Shown here: in pieces, positions 43,625 through 52,990 of the stretch
Layout of the letters: every line of letters starts with the position of its first letter
Position numbering within the stretch: position 1 is the stretch's first letter
NCBI RefSeq assembly: GCF_037126465.1
Contig: NW_026999353.1
Location: 1,178,001-1,242,000 of the forward strand
Length of the DNA stretch: 64,000 nucleotides
Direction: 5' to 3'
From: Ornithodoros turicata
Lineage: Eukaryota; Arthropoda; Arachnida; Ixodida; Argasidae
The notes under the pieces: generated by a model
Told to the model about the DNA's origin: nothing
Database searches by the model: none
What the model saw: the letters and a program-made list of their open reading frames with translations, nothing else
Position numbers and translations under genes: made by a program

Positions 43625-44697
43625 CTGGCAATGATATTAATAACCTTTCATTGAAATTAGAGGAAGACATTAATAATCTAGTCTACTGGTGTCGTACTAA
43701 TAGATTACATTTGAACGCGAGCAAAACAGTGACCATGATTTTCCACTCGCATAAACGTAATGTTAATACGCCCACTTCTTTATCCATCTTGGGAAGTCCA
43801 TTGCAGTTTCGGCAAGAAACTAAATTCTTAGGAGTCGTATTCGACAGCCATCTTCGATTTACGTCCCATATTAACGATATCACTCGCAGGAGTTCATACG
43901 GTATCAGCGTACTCGTAAAAACCCGACATTACTTTCCGCCATCCATTCTGCTTAACTTGTACTATGCTTTCATACACTCTCATCTGACGTACTGTGCTTC
44001 TGTGTGGGGTTTAACTCACAAAACTCATCTTCGTGCTCTTCAGGTAATTCAAAACAGAGCTATCAGAATTACATTTGGGTTACCGTTGCTCGCTCATGTC
44101 CCATATCACGAAATTCGTATTCTTACAGTTCATAACATAATCTCTTATAGTATCCTAAGCATGACCTACCGTATATTACAACTTAACCTCACTTTGCCAA
44201 AAATAAATTTTCTTCACCTTCGTTCAACCCAGCGTACTAGGGCAGGAGCTGGAGGTCTGTTGAACCTACCTTCGTCTAATACAAACTATGGGAAGCTGTC
44301 GTTTTTGTTCCGTGCAGCTTGCGAGTGGAACCAACTAACACGTGAAATAACATGCATTCGATCTTATCCGCTATTTAGAAACAAACTAAAACATGTGTTA
44401 TTCCATAATGTATCTCGTTTGTAACCACCTTCGTTTCTTTGTATCATCTATCTCCGTTGCACTTGAATTTTTTTTGACAATGATATAAGTGTGTTGTACA
44501 ATTGCATCTGTATCATCATCAAGTGTATTGTATCATCTTCAATTGTTTTGATCATTGTGCTCTGTTATAATATCTTCATTTTGCGATTGGTGAGGAACCT
44601 TTAACCGGGAGTACTCCCTCTGGTTCCTCTATGTGTATATTCACCTATGTATTTTCATTTGTTTTGGTAGAATAAATAAATGTCAAAAAATGTCAAA
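43625..44697 (+). mobile_element. 5'-truncated LINE inserted in E1 copy 2
   Basis: The E1 sequence GCCGATCAA is interrupted here and resumes at CGTAAATTT (44698). In copy 1 (about 4150-4170, inverted) the two words are contiguous, giving an empty site. The insert ends in AATAAATAAATGTCAAAAAATGTCAAA, a short repeated 3' tail. A TCAA-type duplication at the junction is possible. It contains the C-terminal part of an RT frame. Confidence 0.75.
43651..44424 (+). pseudogene. LINE RT thumb and C-terminal domain
   Basis: An uninterrupted frame of 257 codons starts after the catalytic palm: INNLVYWCRTNRLHLNASKT, then KFLGVVFDSHLRF (the thumb block), LYYAFIHSHLTYCASVWG and RALQVIQNRAIRI. This is the standard C-terminal half of CR1/L2/Jockey-type reverse transcriptases. 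There is no RNase H or zinc finger after it. It lacks fingers, palm and endonuclease through 5' truncation, so it is non-functional despite the intact frame, which suggests a recent insertion. Confidence 0.85.
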
Positions 44698-45358
44698 CGT
44701 AAATTTAACGTATATGAAATGCAGTTTATATGTGAATACAACGTACCAGACTGTACGACATGAGAGCATAAAATAAACAGCGCTTTACAACGTTTCTCCA
44801 ACGCTGCCATGACGATAAAAATTACACGTTCAGTGTAATTTTACATTTATTTTAGTATATCCCCTTAACACTTTGAATGTTCATTTAGACATCCCAAGTC
44901 TGGTATAAAAATAATTTCGCAGGAAAGTGGGGAAAAGAACCACTTTATTACCCAAAGCACTATGGCATAAGCGTTGACTTGAATTTGCTATAGCCCTCGT
45001 GTTTATCTTCTGCACTATTGGCTTGTGGTTGCTGGGACCTCTGCTTGTCTGTACACGTAGACACTTGGATGTTGCATCTGTAAAAAATCGGGAAGTGTCA
45101 ACTGATGAACTGTTCATGCCTGTGTCAAGACCACTTTGTGGTTATTTATGTTTGCAAATCACAGAGCGTCCGTTTATATAGATCACGATCACAATATCAC
45201 CACCTTATGTAAATAAGAAGGATCGTCGATGTTACTCACCAGTATAATTAGCTCGGGTCCTGCCTGCTAGCGACGCAACTGTAGCCTCTGGTCCCTTGTT
45301 GCCTTATGAACGAACCGATTTCATTGTTCCTTCGTGTTTTCCAATCGCTGGAACTCAC

Positions 45359-45630
45359 CGGCCAAGTAGAAGTTCCGCCGTCAAAGAACACTGAGAAAAA
45401 CGACACAGACATGATACAGACATTTCGACGTTAGATAATTTTCCGATTTACGCAGCATTCTTACCTGTAGCGCATTAGACGGTAAATGATTCCAAGCTTG
45501 CTCAAAGAGACACTTTCCGAGTCCTAAAAGAATATGTAAGATGAAAACTGCAGTGAATCGACCACAAACTAAAAGTAGCACACCACGCTAATGTGCCTAG
45601 AAGCATAGCCAGGATCGTTTTCATTTTCAT
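45359..45630 (-). CDS. Small secreted-protein-like exons in E1 copy 2
   Basis: On the minus strand an ATG frame at 45630 encodes MKMKTILAMLLGTLAWC, a convincing signal peptide. A 59-nt block (45465-45523) stands between TTCTTTTAG and CAG|GTAAGA, then a 32-nt block (45359-45390) between TTTTTCTCAG and CCG|GTGAGT. Both blocks are the same length as in E1 copy 1 and stay open in the LGKC...NALQ / C-x-x-TAELLLG frame. The connection between the signal exon and the 59-nt block is unresolved. Function unknown. Confidence 0.35.
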
Positions 45631-45797
45631 GAACTCGGTGGGCTGAATCGACTGGAAGAACAATAGAGTCTCAAACGAACGCTAATAAACAAAGACACCA
45701 CGCCCGTTTACCTGTATAGACTGTGGCCGCATGTGGTGCATCCGTTACCTACGAGGGATACTCACTCAACCTGTGCTTGAGCTGTTCGCGCTGGAAA

Positions 45798-45991
45798 TTA
45801 CCGCACTCCTATCGAGACGCCGACATGTTCCTCAGCTCCATCCTCCAGCGGCGTCTCGAACAGTTTGAAATTAACCGCTGCAACGGCGCAACGGGCGAGG
45901 GCATCGCGTGATTCTCTCTTCTGCGCCTGACGAAAAAATACGCCTTCTGCGCAGATTTCTCCTGTGACCGGCTGGCCGGGCCGGGCGCCAT
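45798..45991 (-). CDS. Conserved open frames in E1 copy 2
   Basis: The counterpart of 2790-3010. One frame reads GEICAEGVFFRQAQKRESRD and NFKLFETPLED. A second starts at ATG (45991) with MAPGPASRSQEKSAQKAYFF and is basic. Upstream sequence is Pro-rich. Which, if either, is translated cannot be decided by eye. Confidence 0.25.
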
Positions 45992-46640
45992 GGCGGTGGT
46001 ACGGTGGTGTGGGGGTCTCAGCTGGCAGGGGGGCAGAGTTAAGAAGATGGGGTGAAGGCGGGTGTCGGAGAAAAGGGGGCTGAAACGCCCAAACTTTTAT
46101 TTTTCTTTGAAATGAATAGAATTTGATTATAGGTAGGGTTTTCAAGATGCTCTGAATTTGATAAAATACCCGTGTCTAGATTACTGGGTGAGCACTTACT
46201 GGCTGTCCATCAGCTGTAGGTTTCCGACGTATCGAATTACTACCATATTAATATTTTCTTTGTACGATCTTTTGCAATGTTAACAGTAGCAGAGTCACGC
46301 AAAAGCAACCATGGTAAAGCGCTGTTGAACGGCCTGCGCGGCAGATTCATTGTTTGAGCATGCTTTTTGCTAAAGGCAAAATTTTCGCAAAAGCAACGTT
46401 GTATATTCGACGTCTGTCCTTCTGTGACTTTCCATTATAGTTATCGACGCTGTTTTCACGTATGACAATCTACTGTTAATTTGTGTGCAACAAATCCACG
46501 TTATATTCACGTAAAAGATTTTACATGCTGAATTGACTACGTAATGTCAGCGCGGAATCAATGTTCGCATTTTGCGTTCTACATTGTTCAGCAATATTCA
46601 ACGTTAATTCTGCATTCTACCAACAATGTGTGTTGACTGG

Positions 46641-47019
46641 GAAGCAGCACAGTGCTGCTTGACAAGGTTCCGGGAATTTTGGTCATGACAGTGGTGCAGA
46701 TAGATGGATGACACATGCCGCTCAATTCGGCCTCGCGATACACGTACTAAAAAATAATAAGTTGACAACAACAACAACAAAAAAATGTGCGTGAATACAC
46801 GTCATAGGCAAGTCTCTGAGGGGGCGAATAATACGCAAGATATATAGGCACTACAACACTCAAACATTAATGACGAGAGTTACAACAATTCTCAGCACAA
46901 TAAAGTCGCACAGAGTCTGCCCCTCTCGACGCTTAATATTTGAGGGATTGGCAGCAACAGCATAGGCATCTGGTAAATAATTTTCTATTTCGCATAGTAT
47001 GTACTTACCTTAATTACAG
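46641..47019. other. Tandem unit 3, no gene
   Basis: Sequence resuming after E1 copy 2. It has a (ACA)n tract at about 46768. No coding. Confidence 0.35.
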
Positions 47020-47115
47020 CTAAACAGCTGGTGTCTTTAGATGCAAGGTGGGTGCCTGTTCTGGCTTATGTGAATGTGCCATTTACAATTCAAAACGTGA
47101 TTGATGGCATTAAAA
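47020..47115 (+). pseudogene. Polinton-like capsid fragment, copy 2, second half
   Basis: KQLVSLDARWVPVLAYVNV and FTIQN here parallel KHLVQLDGKWEVALADVDV and FTIQN at 40445-40530. The two halves of this copy are separated by E1 copy 2. Stops follow at once. Confidence 0.35.
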
Positions 47116-47286
47116 CTTCCAAGATGATGTCGTAGATGATGCTTTAATATACTTACCAATGATACTATCGAAATGAATGATTATCAACCATGTCTTATCC
47201 GCCGATTACGTTAGAATGAAGTCACTGATATGAAGGCGAAACGGCTGGGACTTTGGGCCCATGTGGCATCGTTACTCAGGGTCATT

Positions 47287-47410
47287 GTGACATCATTGGC
47301 CCTAAAGCTAATCTTCTCACTACTGAGTGATCCCGTGGATAATCCCGTTGCAGAGGCAGCACCCATATTTTGGGGAAGGAACTATCCGGACTCATGAAGT
47401 GTTCAAAATG
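47287..47410 (+). pseudogene. Secreted-peptide paralogue, copy 3, disabled
   Basis: The start codon position has GTG (47287), followed by TSLALKLIFSLL, matching copy 2's signal region. The donor is A|GTGATC, and the third 57-nt exon (47354-47410) sits between CCCGTTGCAG and G|GTAAGA. In phase 1 it reads AAPIFWGRNYPDS and then TGA, where copies 1 and 2 have AGA. Loss of the ATG and the stop mark it as a pseudogene. Confidence 0.5.
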
Positions 47411-47415
47411 GTAAG

Positions 47416-47600
47416 AACTTCATTTTGTGTATCGATCGTCGATGAACGCTAGTAGACTGCTGGCCAGCAGTTGATGAAAGAATATCAATCGACCGATTCC
47501 ACCTTTCTATAGGATTCTATAGGATCTAGGACCCTCATTGGATAACAATAATAAGAGTCGATGAAATATCCGAGTGGTTTTATATCTACAGTATAAGGGC
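47416..47600. repeat. End of tandem unit 3
   Basis: TCTATAGGATCTAGGACCCTCATTGGATAAC repeats words found at 40128-40150 and 43128-43150, marking the distal edge of the third unit. 47601-47872 shows nothing further. Confidence 0.5.
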
Positions 47601-47872
47601 GTAGTGAGTCAGCACAGATTGTTCCAGCAGAAGCGTTAAAAAAGATAGAAAACAGTCGTACTGCACCGTCTCGATGTGGTTAGAGACACTCCTAGGATAG
47701 GCTAGACCGTGTTGTTACTATACTGTGGTGTGGCGTGTTTTACATTTTACATTGATCACCTTGAACTGGCCGTTCATTTTGGTCCTGGCAGAATCCGGAC
47801 AAGAGCACGATTTTTGCTCTCTCCGAACGCCTCGCCTATTGACGAATAATAATAATACGCGCGGTACAACTG

Positions 47873-48513
47873 TTAAAGGGGCAAATAATATGCAAAAACA
47901 AGGTGACTTCAAATGAAGTTCGACGCCATGTTAATTTCGTACTTGCTACCAGAATTCGAAACTTTGCTTCCGTTACGAAACTACCAGAAAAAATATACGG
48001 GACTCTTTCTTGATTTGGTGGTAAAAAGTGAACGTCGTCTTGTCTCGTGCATCGGTGTTTTTCGTCCATGCTGCACATGCACGCGCGGCCATGGAGCAGT
48101 CCCGGCTAAAAACGGGGTGCGAAGCCGACTGGCGTTGCTGTCCGAAGGACGTGAAAATAAATGTTGTCAGTAGAACATTTGGCGAGAGCTTTTGTAGGCT
48201 ACCATACGGTGAGTCGGCATCGAAAAATGAAGCGGTGCGCATCACGCCGCGCATATTCGGAACACTACGATCGGACCCGTTCCAAATCCACAGGGCCACG
48301 ATAGGTAGGCGCTCGCTTGTCCTGCTGCCTCATTGGATGCCGTCAATCGTCGCTTCCTGCAAATGTCATTGGTTGCCGCCAAAGACGGCTCTGTTTTCAT
48401 TGCGTTTTTCGTCTAAACGGTAGCGCTGTGTGAACTAATTTTCCATCCACTATAGTGACCGAAACACGGGCTTTCATTTGAGAGCTAGTTGTTTTTTGCA
48501 TTGCCCCTTTAAA
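47873..48513. mobile_element. TTAA-flanked element 2
   Basis: TTAA at both ends, with inverted AGGGGCAAATAATATGCAAAAAC at the left and, reverse complemented, AGGGGCAATGCAAAAAACAAC at the right. It is 641 bp long and non-coding. It is of the same general type as 33325-34328 but with different ends. Confidence 0.6.
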
Positions 48514-48533
48514 GCAATACGGTAGTGGAAGTA

Positions 48534-49085
48534 ACCGAGCGTTCTGCGCATATCTCCTTTCCCTCTTGCTCCACTCGGAAAGCTCCATTGGCTACGGCGG
48601 TGCGCTCCCTCTTCCCCCTCACTGCCTTCTCTCATGCGTAGAGACGCACTCCTACGACGTATTTCCCCAGTCTACCGGCTCCGTTCTTTGCTTATAGACC
48701 AATCACACCTTTTTTTGCGCCGGACGTTCTACGCACATTATATCATTATCACCTTATAGCAAAGCGGCACCTAAGGTTCCCTTTTTTCTTTCTTGTTCGA
48801 AAAAAGACCGAAAACGTACGTCGGTCGAATTTCCCCCGATTCGGTTGTAATCGAAAAACTGCGAGTACAGGGGGATATTCGAAGAAATAGGGCAGATATA
48901 AATTGCCGCGGCGGACGAGCAAATTGTTGATGCGGAGCCGAAAGCCATAGGGAAATATACGCTGTAGAAGTGCGTCTGTACGCATGAGAGGAGGCAGTGA
49001 GAAGGAAGAGGGAGGGCGCCGCCGCAGCCAATGGGGCTTTCCGAGTGGAGCAAGAGGGAGAGGAGATATGCTCAGAACGTTCAGT
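48534..49085. mobile_element. Foldback element
   Basis: Arms of about 130 bp at 48534-48668 and 48952-49085 are inverted copies (CTCCTTTCCCTCTTGCTCCAC, CTCACTGCCTTCTCTCATGCG and their inverses) around a ~280 bp loop. Open frames inside on both strands follow from the symmetry. Confidence 0.65.
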
Positions 49086-49784
49086 TCCATCCAGAGCGTA
49101 CACGATGGCTGTGAAAAAATGCCCTTTTACTTCCTCGTTAGGCTTAGAATGCCACCACAGCGAACAAGTCCATGTTGAATGCGCATGGCGCGGAAAATGG
49201 CATTATGATTTCTATCCGCCGATGACTGTCGGGTAAAACATGTACACACCCAGAAAAAACGTGGAAAAACGCATATTTCCTGCAAGATCAATAAGCACCA
49301 AAAAACATACGCCGAACCGGCACAACAATAAAACCCGAGAACTGAGATCCCCTCGCGGTAGCGTACGTTTCACTAAAACTCTATCAAGTCATGCGTGACA
49401 TTGGCATCACCCCATCAACGGTGATGTGCTGGGTAACCACAGGAGTCATCGTGGTTACCATGGTTATCGGCTATGGGGACGCCCTAAATATCTGAGGTCC
49501 TTTAGAATTAATACCAATGAGTGTTGCACTGATGTTGAGAACACATAAGGAAGGGTGTTAGGTGGCGTTGACCTAGGGAACATGTTCTTATTCAACTCTG
49601 GCAACTCCGAGCAACTTTGAGCTGGCAGAACAATGCAACCTGTGCTTTTAAAGGACCAGCAAAGCGTCGATATTGTCTTTCAGTGGCATCGGTTTAAGAA
49701 GGAATTATGTTTCTTTGGAAGCTTTTGTCTCTTTTCACCCGTGTGCTAGAAAAAAAGAAAAAAAGGCATCACCAGTAGTTTTGA
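49086..49784. other. No gene recognised
   Basis: Includes one TTTTAAAGGACCAGCAAAG word (49648), a possible single end of a TTAA-type element. Confidence 0.35.
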
Positions 49785-49950
49785 GGAAAACATACACACA
49801 CTGGCTTAACGCAACAATGAAACAAAATGCAATATGACGCGTCGACGCCTGTTCGGCCATCCTCATCAGAACGAAAGAAGAAATGTCGTATTATATTTTG
49901 TTTCATTGTCGCGTTAAGCCAGTGTGTGCAAGTTTTCCTCATGATGTCCC
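49785..49950. mobile_element. Penelope-like terminal palindrome 4
   Basis: CACTGGCTTAACGCAACAATGAAACAAAATGC at the left is inverted at 49894-49927. At the centre the minus strand has CTGATGA, GGATGGCC...AGGCGTC and GACGCGTC, a degraded hammerhead with GACG in place of GAAA. Confidence 0.45.
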
Positions 49951-50589
49951 CTGGCTTGTGGTCTGTTTTCAACCAGTATTTTTTGTATCGCGTGAATTGT
50001 TATTCTATTACAACCATCTATTGTACGGCATGTACAAACCAAAGCATGTAACTTGTATCTTGCAGGGTGACGAAAGAAAATAAAGGCGCCTGGTAATAAA
50101 GCTGGAAACGATTTTTTCTGTTTGTTCATATCAGTCCTGACGATGAACGCAAAGAGCACACGGAAAGATCACCGGATTGAGTGTTGCTAATTTGATCATA
50201 GTTCCAGGTACAGGCTGGCACCGACTGCTGTGTATGTATACTGTGAACTAAGGTCGGCAAATGTGTTCATTCAGCAACTGCTACTTGTAACACGGATGAA
50301 GGGAAGTCATCGCTCTTTTAGATCTCGCTGTTTAAAGGAGCATGGAAATGACATACATTAACGTGGCTCGAAACCCTGCTTCATCTTTGAAACTGTCCGC
50401 CAGGAGTCACCACGCAAAATATTTTCACTCTGCGGCGTATTGTCACTGGGCATTAAAAAAAAAAAAAGCCAGTCCGAAGAACCAGTCGCGGACAAGAGAC
50501 AGGAGATCCCTGTGGACGTCTTCTTCTTCAGACAGGAGGGCAGTGACCGCAAGCCACAAAGGGCGATTGGTCAGGGCAGGGAATGACGC

Positions 50590-50830
50590 ACGCGTGACAT
50601 AGAAATCGTACGTTGAGATTGGGAGGTACCCGGGTTCGAATCCCAGTGCCGGCTCTGCTGTGTTTTTCCTGGGGTTTCGTCACACGCTTTCAGGCATATG
50701 TCGGCACAGTTCTCTTAGAAGTCGGCCCAGGACACAAATTCCCCTGGGCGTCAGTTGTGACGTTGCCCACCTCTGTGAGACGGACAACGGCCAGCCCTTT
50801 CGCCACCACCACCACCACCACTGACACAGA
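50590..50830 (+). repeat. tRNA-derived SINE
   Basis: Box B (GGGTTCGAATCCC, 50632-50644) is preceded by TGGGAGGTACCC and followed by a body with GGTTTCGTCACACGCTTTCAG, ATGTCGGCACAGTTCT, AAGTCGGCCCAGGACAC and a (CCA)n run. The layout and wording match SINEs common in tick genomes as I remember them. Box A is weak. Confidence 0.65.
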
Positions 50831-51300
50831 AACTACTCAGTGTTTTTTTTTTGTTGTTTTTTTTTAGTTGTGCGGAACAGAGCCTTGCGCGTGCTAGGAG
50901 CTCATTTTATTGGCTGTAGAAGACGGCACAGTTGAAAAAAAAATATATATAGATATATTTCGGGAGTCACTTCCACGCTCCTATAAAACTATAAGGTGGG
51001 AAACCTTACAGAGTGCAGAGACTGTGCTCCTATGCCACCAAAGTATCGGGAGACGCGCAGCTTTATTGTGCAAAGGGAGTCGAATATTCTGGAATAGTCA
51101 TCTGTTTGACGTGTTGTGAACACCGTCACCCAGTTGAGGTAAGCATCGTAGAGGGGAAGGATGCGAGGCCAAGCAATTTCGTGAGGGAGAGGGAACTGGA
51201 CCTCGTGGAGGGTGCGAAGCCTCACAGGTGCTCATACAATAAACACATATATGATCCCTATGAGTTGTTGATAGGATTAGCTTGATGATACTTTTCGACA
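50831..51300. other. No gene recognised
   Basis: Poly-T and AT-rich tracts at 50840-50960, then unique sequence with no supportable gene. Confidence 0.35.
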
Positions 51301-51789
51301 CTAACTTAGTACTCCTCCGTTAATTTCTCGTTTCTTATACTTAGTTTTTTTTTCCTCCTCAGCATCAAACTTGAGATCAGTCATCATATTGGCTTTTGTG
51401 CAAGCTTCCGCTGATTTATTTTCTAAATCCCTTACTATCCTTTCATACACCCTTAATCCCTTATTTTCCTTATTATCCCTTATTATCCTTAAATCCCTTA
51501 TTATCCTTTCATACACCAGGAAAACTGCTCCCATACCCATTCTAGCTGCCTTATTTAAGCCCGCTTCTAGTTTTAAGTATTCTGCGTTGAGTTCAGTGAC
51601 TCTGGCCTCGATAGTTTTACTGCCCCCTTTTAAGCTTTCTACTACGCTCTTGCTAGGTTCTGACGCAGTTGGCAATGAAGCTCTGCTTTGCCGATTTGCC
51701 CTACCATCCTCGCTTTTAATTGGTGACCTTTGCGGATTATTACTCGCGAGAAATAGGTTATCCTCTTTAGTTTCTTCCCTAAAGCTCAT
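51301..51789 (-). CDS. Hypothetical charged protein ORF
   Basis: A minus-strand frame from ATG (51789) of 162 codons. The N-terminus is polar (MSFREETKEDNLF), the middle is helical and Leu/Glu/Lys-rich (EARVTELNAEYLKLEAGLNKA, coiled-coil-like). The C-terminal half holds a short internal duplication VYERIIRDL...VYERIVRDL that comes from a TTATCCC/TTATCCT minisatellite, then a KKTKYKKRE tail. No domain recognised. It may be an ORF1-like protein of a retroelement or a chance frame. The length and intact ATG make it worth listing. Confidence 0.3.
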   Translation of the reverse strand: MSFREETKEDNLFLASNNPQRSPIKSEDGRANRQSRASLPTASEPSKSVVESLKGGSKTIEARVTELNAEYLKLEAGLNKAARMGMGAVFLVYERIIRDLRIIRDNKENKGLRVYERIVRDLENKSAEACTKANMMTDLKFDAEEEKKTKYKKREINGGVLS

Positions 51790-52133
51790 TTTTACGCCTA
51801 TCGAATCAGAGCGATAAAGTGCACCTTCAGCTCATATTAATCCTACCTAGAGCAAATCTACTAATGCAAATCAGTCAATCAATTAATCTACAAACCCCCT
51901 ACCTAAACTAACAAATCCACTGCAATAAACGAGACGAAACAGAAGCCTCCCGACCCCACAAAAATAACTATACGGTTGAGGGAAATCCCTAAAACAAAAA
52001 ACGTAAGCGGGGACGCACCCCAGCCGCACTCCGCCGCTAACCATGCGAAAACTGCAAAAATACTCCAAAATCCGGGAGACGACATAACTGGACAAAAAAG
52101 TAGAGAACTCCGACTTACAGACAAAATTATATA

Positions 52134-52311
52134 TACAGTGAACCCTCGTTAATATGACCCCCGATAATCTGACATACGCGCTTTACGACCACATACTCCT
52201 GGGGAACAATGCAGCGAAACCTCTGCAAATCCCCCCGTTAATATGACAATTCCGCATTATGACCAAAATTTTCGGGAACGACCATGGTCATAATAATGAG
52301 GGTTCACTGTA
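52134..52311. mobile_element. pogo/Tigger-like MITE
   Basis: TA-flanked, with CAGTGAACCCTCGTTAATATGAC at the left and the inverse GTCATAATAATGAGGGTTCACTG at the right. A TA target site and CAGTGAACC ends are typical of Tc1/mariner-pogo relatives. A truncated relative lies at 37610-37693. It has inserted in the 3' region of the Penelope relic. Confidence 0.7.
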
Positions 52312-52319
52312 TACGACAA

Positions 52320-52990
52320 AATAACAAGTTTTACTCAGACGTTTCGTCCGTCATGCGGCGGACATCATCAGTGCCAAACTGGATGAGAGATTATACAACC
52401 GGGCGCTATTTAAGGAGATGGGAGTATTGTTCGGGAAGGCGGCCACGGCTTTTGTTACAAACCGAGGAGTCACCACGTATGTGCCACGACTGTAGAAGCT
52501 TTCTGGGTCCCCATCTTTGTTCGCGAGCGAAGGTCACCGCGTTGTCGAAGTCGAAACAATGTCCCGTGTCCCAACAAAGCTTTGTAAGCTCCGTCTTAAA
52601 CCGTGTGGCGTGCGTTGCGCTTTTTTGTCCCGCTAATGTTCTTGGAAACGAGTGTTCCGTTTTCTGCCTGTCTCGCCAATGTAGCACGTGTCGCAGTCGT
52701 GGCATTGTACTTTGTAGACTACTCCAGACTGGTCTTCCGAGGGGACGTGGTCCTTCGGTGTCGATATGAGACTTCTAACTTTAACATGCAGTTTGAACGT
52801 AGTCCTGATATCCAACGGAAGCAAAGCCCGGCGGATAGATTCACCAACGCCTTTGACATAGGGGATGACAACGCGTGTTTGGCGGGTGTTTGTTATGTTA
52901 AGTCGGAGTTCTCAACTTTTTGTCCAGTTATGCCGCTAACCGCGTCCTCCCCATGCCGTGTGTGTCATATTTCCTGTCAATTACACCAGA
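52320..52990 (-). pseudogene. Penelope-like element 3' half: GIY-YIG and hammerhead
   Basis: Minus-strand translation gives VVIPYVKGVGESIRRALLPLDI (the linker after the reverse transcriptase). Next come SGVVYKVQCHDCDTCYIGETG (GIY-YIG strands) and RTRFQEH-like helices. After a frameshift near 52640 it continues ATRFKTELTKLCWDTGHCFDF and a stop. The reverse transcriptase is absent. The 3' end carries a hammerhead and is then interrupted by the TA-flanked MITE. An inverted piece of the same sequence (ACTGGACAAAAA-GAGAACTCCGACTTA) lies at 52088-52118. Confidence 0.75.
52334..52375 (-). ncRNA. Hammerhead ribozyme, well-formed core
   Basis: Minus strand: CTGATGA, stem II GTCCG/CGGAC closed by an 8-nt loop, GAAA, CGTC. 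All conserved core bases are present and the cleavage triplet is GUC. Stem III is the ACGU palindrome only, as in minimal Penelope hammerheads that may act as dimers. Stem I is weak (two clear pairs). Confidence 0.65.

Larger units (their letters stand above)
43480..46640 (-). mobile_element. TIR element 'E1', copy 2, inverted and interrupted
   Basis: It runs from CCAGTCAACACACTATTG to the mirror GTGTGTTGACTGG and is the reverse complement of 2070-4311. Without the LINE at 43625-44697 its length is about 2.09 kb. It sits in the tandem peptide array and splits the second capsid-like fragment, so it arrived after the tandem duplication. Confidence 0.65.

Noticed and set aside
48754..49103. Several long overlapping minus-strand frames
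   Set aside because: They fall in a GC-rich foldback element, with frames open in several phases and no domain.
50120..50165. Hammerhead at CCTGACGATGAACGC
   Set aside because: CUGACGA is present, but no stem II followed by GAAA can be drawn.
50632..50665. tRNA gene at the GGGTTCGAATCCC box
   Set aside because: No acceptor stem or box A at the right distance. The downstream body matches a SINE.
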